Of a DNA stretch of 64,000 nt, positions 10,790-23,000 are shown piece by piece (position 1 is the first letter of the stretch; each line of letters begins with the position of its first letter). This stretch comes from Deuterostichococcus epilithicus (lineage: Eukaryota > Chlorophyta > Trebouxiophyceae > Prasiolales > Stichococcaceae): contig JAVTLE010000013.1 in NCBI GenBank assembly GCA_033439295.1, forward strand, positions 2,914,001 through 2,978,000, in the 5' to 3' direction. The notes under the pieces are model-generated. The model searched no databases, was not told the origin of the DNA, and was given only the letters and a program-made list of their open reading frames with translations. The translations under genes and the position numbers were made by a program.

Positions 10790-13700
10790 TCACGCCATGT
10801 ACTTGAACGTGTTCGGTTTGTCCTGCAGACCGTACCGCCAAGCGCGTCAGTGCCATGCCACACCTCTGCCATAGAGACGGCAGCGCAGGAACGGCAGCGC
10901 CCATGCCCGGCTGGGTTTGTGATTGCGATGGATGCAGCTGTCCGCAGAAAGTTCATAAGCCCCCAGAAAGTAAGAGGCGTTGAACACAGGAAGCAGGAAG
11001 CGGGAAGGAGGCACACCGCGTCGCGCTCCAGGTACTCGCGGTCGATGAGGCTCTCGATCTGCTTCTTGATCATGCGCGGGTCCGGCTGGAACATGCGGCT
11101 CAGCTGGGTGATGACCTCCATGGTCAGCTGCGGGGGCAGCCGGCAGCAGGACTCGGATCACAGCCCGGCGATGCGCGCGACCGTGCTGCGGCGCGCAGCG
11201 CGCAGCACGAGCGGCATCAAGAGCACAGGAGGCAGCAGAACGTGCTGGGGATGGACACCGGCTGCTGTTTTGCACAGCAAGACCACCAGGCAACGCCCTG
11301 AATCACGCAACTGCACCATGTGCGATGGCGACACGCGCGGGGGCAATTGTCAGCTGCACAACGGGTGGGGGGAGCAGCATAGCGAGCTGGAGCGCTATCG
11401 CAGCAGAAAGGAAACCCACCTGCTGGTGGGGCATGACCTTGCGGGATTTCATGGTGCGCACGATGGCGGCGTCGATCGCGTGCTGCCGGTCCTTGGCCAC
11501 GTCCTCAGTCACCCGCTTCTTCTCGTCCGCCACCGCCGGCAGCACGATCTGCAGTGACGACAGATCTGGGTCTCGACACCCGAACAGTGCAGTGAACGAG
11601 GGGGCTGTTGGTGGCCGCATGCGGCAGAGGCCAGGCCTTGCCGCCAGACAAAGAACTCCGTCGCCGCTCGGCACAGACCCACACAAGAGCGGTGCACTGC
11701 CTGTGGGGCGGATCTCGCATGCTGCTGCGCCGCTTACACGATCCGGCCGGCACCGATGGACATGACCAGCCAGTACCAATGGACCGATGGAATGATCCAA
11801 CTGGTACCGACAGACATGATCCGGCCGGTCCCAAAGGACACACACCTGCACAACGAAGTTCGGGGAGTCGCGCTGCAGCCCCATGGTGCAATGCTCGTGT
11901 GCGCGGTGCACGCACCTTGATGCGGCGCATCTTGTCGGTGAAGCCGGCGTTGACGGCGAAGGAGTCGCCCTCCCCGATGGCCTTGCCCTCCGGGCTCTTC
12001 TTCAGCACCTTGTACTTGGCGCAGGCCAGAGAGTGCAGCACGCGTGTGAGGTCCTCCTTCGGCATGCGCAGCGCCTCCTGGAGCTCCCCGAAGGACAGCT
12101 CCTCGTCTGCGGGCAGTGGAGAGGCACGAGGGTGAGCGTTGCAAAGGCGTCGAAGAAGCCTTCGAAAGGGCGACGCCACTCTGCTGAGGCCTCGACTGCG
12201 GCCGCACATGCGCCTGGGGCAGCTGCCGGAGTGACACGCCTCGCGTTCAAGCGGCAAGCGCGAGCAGGACAACCATGCACCGAGCGCGAGTCTGCGGTCG
12301 GAAACACATCAGCTTTGCTGTAGGCCAGCTTGCAGCTGCGCAGCGCCTCCTGGAGCCTCCTGGTGCAAGGGCCGGAGGGAGCATCGTGTTTGAGCACAGT
12401 GGCCCCCTACGAAACCCCCACAGGACCGCGAAACCAAGTGCCGCAACAAAGGCACCGAAGGAAGAGCCAAGGTGACGCACTGTCGTTGAACTGCAGCAGC
12501 ACGGCGGCGTGGTAGGTGGTCGAGCACAGCAGCTCCACGGGCCGCGCGTCGAAGTTGCCCTTCACGGTGACGCCGCCCAGCGAGTAGATCCACGCCAGCT
12601 TGCGGTTCTTGGTCGTCGTGTCGTAGAAGGTCTGCACGCCGGCAGGGCAGCAGGGATCGGGGTTTGCGGGTCACACGAGGGCGGGAGGACGCCGCTATCT
12701 GAAGTGCCGAGTCCAACGCAGGAAAAAGTGACACTGCTGCTGTGATGAAGCAGCTCGCATTGCTGTGGCGCCCAAAAGGCCCTGGTCAGTGTGTCACCAT
12801 TCGCAGGTTGGCGACCCTGGCCAATGGTGCATGCCAGAGCCGGGTGATGTTGGCCAATGCGAAAGCCTGATTCCAGCAGCCTCTCGGCTCATGTGCTGGC
12901 AAAATGAATGCCAACAGCAATTGGCTGTTGCACAGCAGTGGAGCCCAGTTTTGGCTATTGCCAATGACACTGAAGCATCTTCCACCTAGACACAGTAGCT
13001 GGCACTGCGGTGTGGCGAAGATTGTGCCACAGCGGCGCCAGCATGCCATTTGTAAGGACTCTCAGAGTCATGCTAAGAAGCCTTAGAACCGGGTTGGGCC
13101 ACCTCAGTTTCGAGAGAATACGGGTGGGCCCACACCTTGAACTGCGCCTGGGAGTCCACCATCTCCTTGGGCAGGTCCATGTCGACGACCTTGTATGAGG
13201 GCCAGAAGCCAGTGGTGAGCACGCTGACGGTGATGTCGCAGCCGGCGGGCGCGGCCGCGGCGCCGCCCTGCTCCGCGCGCCACTCCTCGAAGCGCTGCTG
13301 CATGTCCCGCGCCAGCTGCAGGTCGCTCACCATGCCCTCCATCTGCAGGGGCGTCAGTGAAGGAGTTGGTAGTCAGAGAGTCAGGCCCCGTGAGTCACTC
13401 GTAGGTGTTAGTATCTGAGTACGTTGGTTTGCGACGGGCGCTGCCAGCCTGACAAACGCTGCTGCATGCCAATCGACGGCTGCATGTCGCTCAGCATCCC
13501 CACTGTCTGCGCGGCAACATGCAACATAGAGTGATGACTGTTATCAGAGGCTTGAGAACTGGAGTCGCTGGTGTGCAGATGCAGGCCAGTGGATGCGAGT
13601 GCTCCCCACCCAGAGCGCTGCTGCAGGCCGAGCCACGCCGCGGGCTTCAAAGTCATGACACTGACGCTGTCAAAATACCCAGCAGCGGGGCATCCCAACA

Positions 13701-16700
13701 GCGAGTCTGCACCTTGACGTGTGAGCCACAAAGCTGTCTCGGGCCGCAGAGTGCCGCATGGTGCTTCAAGTCCAGGCGCCCTCTAAACGCATCATACCCC
13801 CAGCTGATATGGGACGCCCTTGGTTTGTGATGCGAGGCATCCTTCTCGGGGACGCAACACGCCTCTGCGCTGATTTGTGTGCTGCGAATTTTCGAGCGAG
13901 CACTGCCTGGGGCCATCGCCAAAGGGTGATGAGTGTGGCTCTCTTGTCGGGAAGGGCTGTTGCCACACGTTGGCAATGGAATGTGCGTGACACTGGGCTG
14001 CGCCAGCACGACCCGGAGCCGTTCTTGTCAAGAACGGGATTTAAGAAGGCTGTCCGCCAAACCTTGGCGTGCGACACACGGATGCTGGGCTCGCACCAGC
14101 ACAGTTCGGGTCCAACCCATGTTCTTCTACATACTATGCTCCTGTCGGAAAAGAGGTCATTCACACCTTGGCAGTGAACTGCGCGCCGCACTGCTGCTTC
14201 AGCTGCGCCAGCACGCCACGTTCATGGTGCTCCGCCGAGCTCTTCTCGATGAGCAGCCGCCGCGACAGGCGCTTGCGGTAGAACTCCGCAAACAGGTCCT
14301 TGTCGGAGATGTAGGCCAGCAGCCGAATGACCTTCTCCAGCACGCCCTCGATGGCCTCATCGCTCAGCTTCTCCGAGCCGCCCTGCAACCGTCGTTTTCA
14401 GCGGAATGTTTTCGCGAAATGCAGACAGACACTCCTTCCGTCAAGGCGCATGCATCTCCTGCATGCTGCCCTGCTGATTGTATTGCAGGCACACACAAGT
14501 CGCTCTTGTGCTGAGACACCGCTTGTGTGCGAGGAGTTTGTGACGCACCTTCTTGAGCAGCGCGTTGCAGTAGTCGGCCATGAGCTGCGCCATCTGGCAG
14601 TTGGCGACCGGCTTGTTGCAGAAGGACTCGAAGGCTTCCTTGAGGGCCTTGTGGAACAGGCTCGCGCTGTTGAAGCAGCGCTCCACATACTGCAGTACAC
14701 GTACAGCATGTCAGAGAGCGTCACTGCAGCACATCTGCGCGGCTTGGCCGGCGGCGCATGCACCGTCCGCCCAGCACTCTGCGGCCGTGCCGCCCCGCTG
14801 GTGCAGGTCTTTTCGATAGTGCACCACATTGTGGCTGGACAGCCACGGCCGAGCCGTAGGTCGACCTCGGTCTGCCCGTTCCCTCGCGGGCTCACCGAGG
14901 AATGCAACACCACCCCGATGTTGGGGGTACACCTCTCAACCCACCTCTCAACCCACTCAGCCCGGCGCGAGATCCACACCTGCTGGTACTTGTCGTGCAG
15001 GTCCACGACCTGGCGCACGAAGCCCGACTCTGCGTCCTCTGCGCCCGGCGCCGCCCGCCTCTTGCCTGCGGGCGCGGTGTCGACCCGTCAGCACGCTGGC
15101 GCCTCGATTGCAGCAGCAGGGTAGCAGGGCGGCACAGCACCCGGCGGCACAGTGTGCGGCGGGAGAGCTCACAAGCGGCTGCGACAGCACAGCTGCGTGC
15201 CGCCCTCCTCCACGCATATGGGGCAGTGTGCATATGAGGCAGTGCCCTAAACCAGCTTGGAAGTGCTTCTGCGCACGCGCCATAAGCTGTGCAGGCTGAA
15301 CAGAGTATGCAGGACGTCCAGGAATGCCTTCCAAAGCCCCAGCATGAATGGCCAGCCTCGCTGGAGCTCGAGCCATACAGGACGAGCTTGACGCAGCATG
15401 CGTGGCCGAGCTGCAAGCCTGCACTATGCATCACAACACAGGCTCCATGGCGCCGTGCTGACACCAGCGCGCCGCCTGGTCGTGAGCGCGCCATGTCAGC
15501 GCGACATGCAGTGGCTCCTCGTCGTGTCGGCTGTGCACCCCCGCGCATCAGAAGCTGAACCCTCAATCTGGTAGGTGCAAGTTCTTCCACGGCTCGCACG
15601 TGCACGCTGACAGGTTGGGAGCATGTCGGCACATCCCGGCACGCACCGGCGGCGGCCTTTGCGGCGGCGGCCTCAGTAGCCTCCTTCACCAGTGCCATGC
15701 CGTCCGCCTCCACGTGCCGCCGGAAGGCGTCCGCGACCGGGTCCAGGCCCTTGGGGATGCGCGCAAACAGGCGGTACATGCGGGCCAGGTCCTCCTTCTG
15801 TTGAGAGGGAAGTCACGAGGGCGGTGTCAGGAGTCCAGGATTCCGATTTGCACGACGGAATCGTATGCGTGCGGATGCGGCCACGGCGCTCTATGTGAGA
15901 CTGCATTCGAGAGGTCGACATGTGTGCCAGCACAGGTGGTGCATGGCCAGAACGGTTGGTGTGCGCGAGCAGTGATACGGAGTTGCCGTCTGGCAGCGCT
16001 GCTGAAACAGCAGGGTAGGTACTGACGACTGGAAATGCAGCAACCACGAGCAAGAGGATGCACACTGCCATGTCAACGGCATTGCTTCCTAGCCACCTCT
16101 CAACAATAGCAGGGTGTGTGTGTATTCCAGGTTGATGTGTCAGGCAGCAACAATGACCGGCCCCATAAGCGCGGAAGCAAATGCAGACCTTGTCGTCGCG
16201 CAGCAGTGCGGCGCAGCCAGAGTTCTCCTTCTCCAGCAGCTGCTGCTCGTAGTGCGCCAGGACCTCTGTCTCCACCTGAGCGTGCCAGCAAAGTAGACCC
16301 TTCACTGCCACCATGTCTTTCGGACCATTTGCAACTTGGACTTAATATTACTAAAGCAAATTGTGGGGAGGCATCCAGTCGGTAGCGTGTGGCCCCGCAT
16401 ACAGGACCTGCAGCTGCCACTCTGTCCAAGAAGCCACACACGCAGGTGCTGCCCGTCAGGCTGGGATAACGCAGCTGGCCAGGGTCGGCGCCATGTGAGA
16501 GCAAGCGCTATCAATATCAAATTCTAGACAGCACCCCTTATCGTTATCATCATCGAATTCTGAAACTGAATGCCAATTATGAACAAACCTGCTCCAGCAG
16601 CTTGGGCTTGGTGGAGATGTGGAGGTAGTGCTGGACGCGCTCCTCCTCCTGCCGCAGGCACTCCTCTGCCTTGAGCATGTACTCCGGGCAGCTGTCCTCC

Positions 16701-19344
16701 GCAATCCACACCGCCGCCTGCGCGTGGATATTGGTAATGCTGTGAACCACAGGGCTGCGGAGGCCGGGAAGCGGCCAGAGAGCGCTGGGCACGGATGCAT
16801 CCTGTGACCAGGTTATCTGTGACAGGACTGAGCATGCACTCCAGGCGGCTGTCGTCTATGAACCGAGCCTGGGAAACTCAAAACCTGCACAGGTGCAGGG
16901 TCGGTGGCTGGGCTCTGACCAGGCACAGCGCAGGCGAATTGTCCAATGGTGCACATGCCAGCCATTTCCCGGCTCAGACTCAGCACATGCCTTGGCAGCC
17001 TGCCAGCCCTGGCGAGTCAGGCGTACAGGGTGTTGTGGGCTACAGCGGCGCTGCTGTGGGGCTTCAGGCATGCCACAAACCTACAAGCACTGCTGCCCTC
17101 AACCATCCCACGCACTTGATACACCACCCCCACACATGCTGGCGTACACCGGCGCAAGCGCTAGTGGAGGCCGGCAATCCAGTTCACCTCATCGAGCAGA
17201 AGGTAACATCGAGAACCAACCTTGCGCTTGTAGAAGGCGGCTGTGGAGGTGAGCAGCTCCGACTCGAAGTCTGCCTCGTACGCTTCCATGGACTCCATGC
17301 CCACCCTGATGTAGATGTCCAGCACATTCTTCACCAGCGCCCGATCAATCTGCACATCGTGCATGACAGGCATTGCAGTCCGGAGAAAAGCTGAAAAGCT
17401 GCTTCCTTCTGAGCCCTTGTCAGCTCAGTGAGCTGTAAAACCTTCCAGCACCCTTCTCTGCCGGCGCCCAGGCCATCTGCATGTAGGAGGCGCCTGGCAA
17501 TGCTGTGAGGGCTATGAATGAAGTCCTCAACAAAACAGGATGCCAGGGGCTGCATGCTAGTGTGTGGACGCCGCCGTGCAGGTCTCCACCAAAGGCCAAG
17601 CCTGCAAACACGATCGTTTGTCAGGTTGCTGCATGCCTATTGCTGGTCAGCTATTGTCACAAGTCATGTGCTCAACGCAGAAACCGGGCCGCCAAGTTCT
17701 GCGGAGCGCCACATCCCAGGCACCCAGGCGGTGGGAACTCAGCTCGCTGCACCTTCGCGGCGGCAGAGGCAACACTGCTGGGCGCCAGTGTGACGTTGCG
17801 CAGTGCAGAACTTGGCCAAAAGGCAGCGCCTAATCACCTCTTCATGCTCCGAGCTAACGCCGCAAGGCGCCATACCAGCAGCTTCTGCTCGGCAGGTTTC
17901 CTTATGATCATGCATGCATGCATGCTTCCAGCCACCGCCTGGCACGTTGACTCGCAGAACGACTGCACAAGGGTGGGCGCTGGCGGTGCACCTGCTCGTT
18001 TTCCCGCTCCCGCTCAATGAGCATGAGCAGTGCGTCCCGCGCTCGCCGCTTTATCTCCGAGTAGACCTGGTCTGCAGCAGGACAAAGGGCGGGCTGCTTT
18101 CACAATGGTGCCTAATCCTTCCAGGTTAGCAGAGCTGAGAATGTGCAGGGTGCGGCACGACGAAGACGAACGGACTTGACAGTGCATGCACAGAATTGGC
18201 AGCTTCCGATGCGGGAAAGTAGAAACAGCCTCTGTCACACTGGATGAACAGACCGTTACACATTGGCTGCAGGGCCCACTGTACCTTTAAAGCACTGCAG
18301 GCCCACATCGTTCAGCGACGATAATGAATGTCGCGAAATGTAGTACCTGCTCAAGGTCCAAGATTGAGTTGAAGATTTGCGATCGAGATCTGTGCAAAGG
18401 GCAGCCAGCTGCGGCGGGAATTGCCGGCATGGAACAACAGGTGGCCACAGCCCGAAGAGGCAGGAAATCTTATGCAAGCAAAGAGTTATGCGCACCGGTC
18501 CAGATAGTTGAAGAACCGCGACAGCCACCGCGTCATGATGTTGTGATTGTTCCACCGCCGGTGCAACTCCCGCAGCAGCTTCTCGTCCCGCTGGTCCCGC
18601 AACGACGGCAGCACCTGTCGTTGGTTGTGCCGGGTTGTGCCGGAAAATCGTCAGCTCGGCCAACGCGGCCAACGCCAAGTGCCGGAATGGTGTCCACAGT
18701 GTTCCACCACAGGTTCAGACAGCTGTGCAACCCATGCATCAGTGGCCGCTTCAGGCACCAAGACAGAAACGCACCGACTCATTGATATAGTAGCAGAAAA
18801 CGTCGCGGTAGCGGTTGTACAGCGCCTCCGAGTAGTCGTGCGGTGGCTTTTGCGTGCACATATTGTAGATCGTGCTGCAGCGACAGCGAATGGCGAGACA
18901 TCAACATGGACGCCACACGCACCCAGCAATATGCAGATTCGCGTGCACAGGGGGGGGGCGGATATCAGAGCGGGATCATGCAGATGGAAGTATGGCTGAA
19001 AACACAGATGCTTCGGTATGACCGCAAGGCAAGCACCGGCTGCCACTAGCTGCAAACCAAGCGCAGGCGCCCTGGGACGCGCACTCACGTATACAGCTGC
19101 ATGTACAGGTCAGCATCGAAGCTGGCCTCGTCCTCGCCCTCTAGCAGCCGCTTGAGCTTCGTGACGCCTTTCTGCAAGTCAGCAGAATCGCGCAGGTCGC
19201 AGCACGGCCGCGCTTGGGCAGTGGACCACAACGTGACCTGCGGGCCTGCAGGACACGCATATGCGGCTTGCAAGGCTTCTGAGATGCATGGCTCGCCTCC
19301 ATTTTGCTCCAGCCCTCCTCAAGCTCAATTGGCTTACGATCCAT
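10790..19344 (-). CDS. CUL1: Cullin-1 (SCF ubiquitin ligase scaffold)
   Basis: Nineteen exons join in frame to 750 residues: 19297-19344, 19089-19171, 18775-18874, 18496-18614, 18285-18346, 17992-18071, 17221-17349, 16589-16717, 16189-16275, 15647-15797, 14980-15065, 14549-14689, 14167-14382, 13136-13342, 12481-12631, 11916-12106, 11420-11548, 11017-11127 and 10790-10822. The N-terminus ([29 protein letters not shown]) and cullin repeats carry the SKP1/F-box contacts. The cullin-homology part has [32 protein letters not shown] and [11 protein letters not shown] for RBX1 binding. The neddylation site is intact ([11 protein letters not shown]), and the end is NTFKYMA. Order and length match plant CUL1 rather than CUL3 or CUL4. 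SCF complexes ubiquitinate F-box-selected substrates in nucleus and cytosol. Intron 1 begins GC (GAG|GCGAGC), the only donor that keeps the conserved frame. Intron 13 carries a decayed copy of the next exon's 5' edge. Confidence 0.95.
11736..11840. repeat. Imperfect ~24-bp tandem repeats in CUL1 intron
   Basis: About four degenerate units related to GATCCGGCCGGTACCGATGG and CATGATCC lie between the CUL1 exons 11420-11548 and 11916-12106. They look like a small minisatellite with no coding role. Confidence 0.6.
13444..13506 (-). repeat. Decayed copy of CUL1 exon 5' edge
   Basis: On the minus strand a GCAG acceptor is followed by 63 bases that align without gaps to the first 63 bases of the real exon starting at 13342. 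By eye about 44 of 63 bases match. Translation shows GMLSDMQ and MQQRL beside GMVSDLQ and MQQRF. It lies in the intron upstream of the functional exon. Confidence 0.75.
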
Positions 19345-20060
19345 GTCGTGCTGTTTTGTGTACCCCTTGGCAAGTCTGCCGGCAGAGCCGGCAGCCGCGG
19401 CTGTGGCTCACGGACCTGCCAGAGGCTTGTGACTTTCAATTGCTGCTGCTGCACCTGTGGAAAGCGTTGAAACGCTCGACGCGACTCCCAAGGCAAACTG
19501 GACAGTTGAAACACGGTTTGGCGAGGACTTCCCCAATGCGCCTCGATGCCTGACAAGCCTCGTAGACGATGGAATAATGCTACGTCGAAACTGCGTCATT
19601 GACACCCCGCAAATGTGAAAATGCACAGCACAACTGGAACGCAGTTGAGTTGGTCATCCGGGTGTGACAAACTACTGGACGACGTGTGAACTATAGGCGT
19701 AATATCTTCAGCAGTGTCGTCACCCAGCATCACATACCGGTCGAACAAGCACATGAAGCGCTCGCACTGCTTCCTATCATGTGCAGAATGAAGATGTACT
19801 TGGACTAGCTCACAGCACCGGGCTGGTGGTGATCAGCGACTTGAGGTTTGAAACACACAACGCGGCTCGACAGTCTGGCGCACTTTGATCTGCAAACTTC
19901 TTGTTACGTGTGGCGCCACTCGCATCTCTGATTTGGGCCTGGATCCAGACGTTCTAACCTGACTGCTTGCTAGCTTGATGTGGCGAACGGAACTTTGAGC
20001 ATTTGAAAACAATTATTGCCGGTGATCAGTGGCGGCGCCGGTCCGTCGGCGTGGCGCACC
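19345..20060. other. Divergent promoter region of CUL1 and golgin
   Basis: About 0.7 kb between the two start codons, lower in GC than the flanking exons. No gene is seen. It presumably holds both promoters and 5' UTRs. Confidence 0.45.
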
Positions 20061-23000
20061 ATGAGCAAGAGCTACTGGCAGCAGAAGCTGCAGAGCTCGT
20101 TGCAGCAGTCCCTGCAGACGGTCAACAGCACCGTCTCCAGCATCTCCTCAGATGGCGCCGCCAGGTTAGCGGTGCACAGGAGATTCACCCGACGTCACTC
20201 GCATTGGTGGTCTGCGGTCGACAATGCCAGTAAAAGCGTAATTGATAGCTGAGTGCTCAGATACGTGCCGAACACGAGTCTCGCGGAGGTCTCGAAAACC
20301 ATCTATGACGCCCACGCAGGCTCAAGGCGCTGTCCCTTGCGGAGACGGCCGCGGCGCCCGGCACGGCATCGCCGCCGCCGCAGCAGCAGCAGCAGGAACA
20401 GCAGCAGCAGCAGCAGTACCTTCGGCTGCCGATGGAGTCGGCGCGGAAGCTGCGCTTCTACGACCGGCCTGACCTGAACGAGCTGGTGCAGCAGCACGCA
20501 CGGGACAAGGCGCAGCTGGCCGCCGCTAACGCCGCCCTGCGCCAGGTCGGTTCGGGCTGTTCACTTGCTGCCCAACCCTGCTTCCGACCCGACTATTTGT
20601 TGCTCGGACACCACCCGCTGACACCCGGTGGAGCCTGTGCAGGCTGGCGGCTGCCGTGCTGCAAGCCAGCACTCCTGATTGGCACATCCCACACGGAGTG
20701 CACACACAGCAGCAACAGCAATATGTGATGATAGTATTCAATAAAAGCAGTTGCGTGACGCAGGCGCTGAAGGAGCGGGGCGCGGGGGACGCGGAGCTGG
20801 ACACCGAGGAGCAGCGGAAGGCGGAAGCACTTCGGGCGGCGGACGAGGGCGTCGCCACGGTGCTGCTGGCGGCCGCACAGGCGGAGGTGGCTCGGCTGCG
20901 CGCCGCCGCCGGGGCCGCCGCAACGGCGCAGGCGTCCCTGCAGCAGCTCAACGAGGTGCGCGACTGTTTCATCGTTTGCTCATCTAAGGGTTTAGGGGTT
21001 CACCTTTCACCTGTCACCTCCAATGTCACCTCCAACTCCCATTTGAGGTGCATGTCCCCAGGCGTCAGTCATGGTCCGGACGGATCAACCTAGTGTGCTG
21101 GTCGCGTCGTCCGCTTGCATGACGTGACTGGGCAGGCAGCAGCGCCGCTGTATGTTTCAACGACGATGATGCCCTGCATGTGGCACAGGAGGAGCTGCAG
21201 CGGGCGCGGGACGCCAGCAGCCCGCAGCAGGAAGCGGAACAGGCGGCGGCGCAGGCGGCGCGGCGGGAGGCGGATGCGTCAATACAGGAAGCGGAGGCCG
21301 CGGTGCGGGCAGCGGACGCAGCGCAGCAGGACGCAGCCGCGGCGCTGCGCGAGGCGGCCGAGCTAGCTGAGCAGCAGGCGGCGCGCATCGACGAGCTGGA
21401 GCGACGGTGCGAGGAGTCTCGCTTCCTGTACTGTCTTGTGGTCCTCAATGAGTCGACGTGCGTCCGCACACCGGCTGGCGTGCCCTTACGAGACATGGTC
21501 GACAGTTGTGTGGCAGCGCGCCTTTTGTGAACAATTGGTTCTCACTTCCTTCTCTTAGAAGCGATGCAGCAGCTTTCACGCTGCAGGCCGGCTGGTCATG
21601 TCTTGAGCAGCATCGCCTTTATTGTGAATCACGGATGGCAGGCATGCACGCAGGCTGGCAGAGACGGCAGAGGCGCAGCCGGACGCTGCCGGCGGCAGCG
21701 AGCCCGGTGTCGAGACTCCGCGGTTCGCGCTGGACGGAGAAGCCGGTCCGAGCGCTGGCGTGGGTGGTCAGACTGGTGGCGCGGCGCCGCTAGATGCCCT
21801 GCGCCACAGGCTTTCACCGCCCGTGGACGGCAGCGGCGCCCCGACAAGGTGGGCGCATCTGGTGGCGGAATGCGTGCGGCAATGGGAGTGCCGGAACCCC
21901 TTGCACACCAGGTGTCTTTGCAGCTTTTTGTTGAGCATGCGGCAGCGACGTCCTCCTGCCTGTGAGGAGCATGTTAACAGAGCAGTACCGGGCCGTTGAT
22001 GCTTTGTGCGTTTGCTCCAGCATGCCCCAATCTCGCAGCAGACACAGCTTTTCTTAGTAAAACTTTGGGGCGCCGCAACAGCACCAAATGTAGATGCTGC
22101 CTGCTCTACAGCAGGGGCTTGAAGACCCGGAGCGCGCCGGACCTGAGGCGGTGCCCGGCGGGGAGGGATGCAATCGATCCGCCTGGCCCCTCCCCGCTGC
22201 CGCGGCACCTGCAGGAGTCGGAGCAGCAGGCCACCTCTGCGCTCATGGGTGGGCTCCGACCGTGCACATGCATCCCAGAGTGCTTCCACTACCTGTCGTG
22301 TCGGCACCCAGCTGCTTTCCCACCGCTACTGGCGGGGCAGCGCTCTGTGGCCGATGTGTCTCACCCTCACGAATCGCATCAGCTGCTCTCGCGCTGCCGC
22401 AGGCAAGATCCAGCGGATGGAGAAGGAGAAGCAGCGCTTTGTGGATGAGGTCACCGACCTGTCCGCTCAGGTGCAGCTGTGTGTTATCAAGTCTGCTTAT
22501 GCTTCCTTGCCAAGAAGGGTTTGCTACCGCAACACCCCTTGGGCTGGCTGCTGCACCGCAGTCGCGCACTGCATCATGTATGCGGCCCGAAGCATGTCAT
22601 GGCTGTGGAGGGAACCCTGGACGCCAGCGTGCAGCGAAGGCCCGGTGTCACTGCCCGTCCTATCCGTGTGGTTGACAAAATGCTTCACTGTCAACTCTGC
22701 TGCAGGTGGTGGCCTTTGAGGAGCGGCTGGCAGTGGCGGAGCACCGCGCCGGTGCAGCGGAGGCGGCCCTGGAGCACACACAAAAGGAGCTGGCCGAGAC
22801 ACAGGCCACCTCTGAGCGTCGCCTGCAGGCACGCTGTTGCTGCAGTTCTGCTTCATCCTCGATCAGCACTCGTTTCGCAGGGGAAGACTGACAGGAAGAT
22901 TGCTGTTCTGAACAGGAGCTGCGCAGCCGGGTGGGCGCCAGCTCGACGCAGGCTGGCGAGATGCTTCGAGAGGCGCAGGCCATCTGCGACGAGGCAGAAC

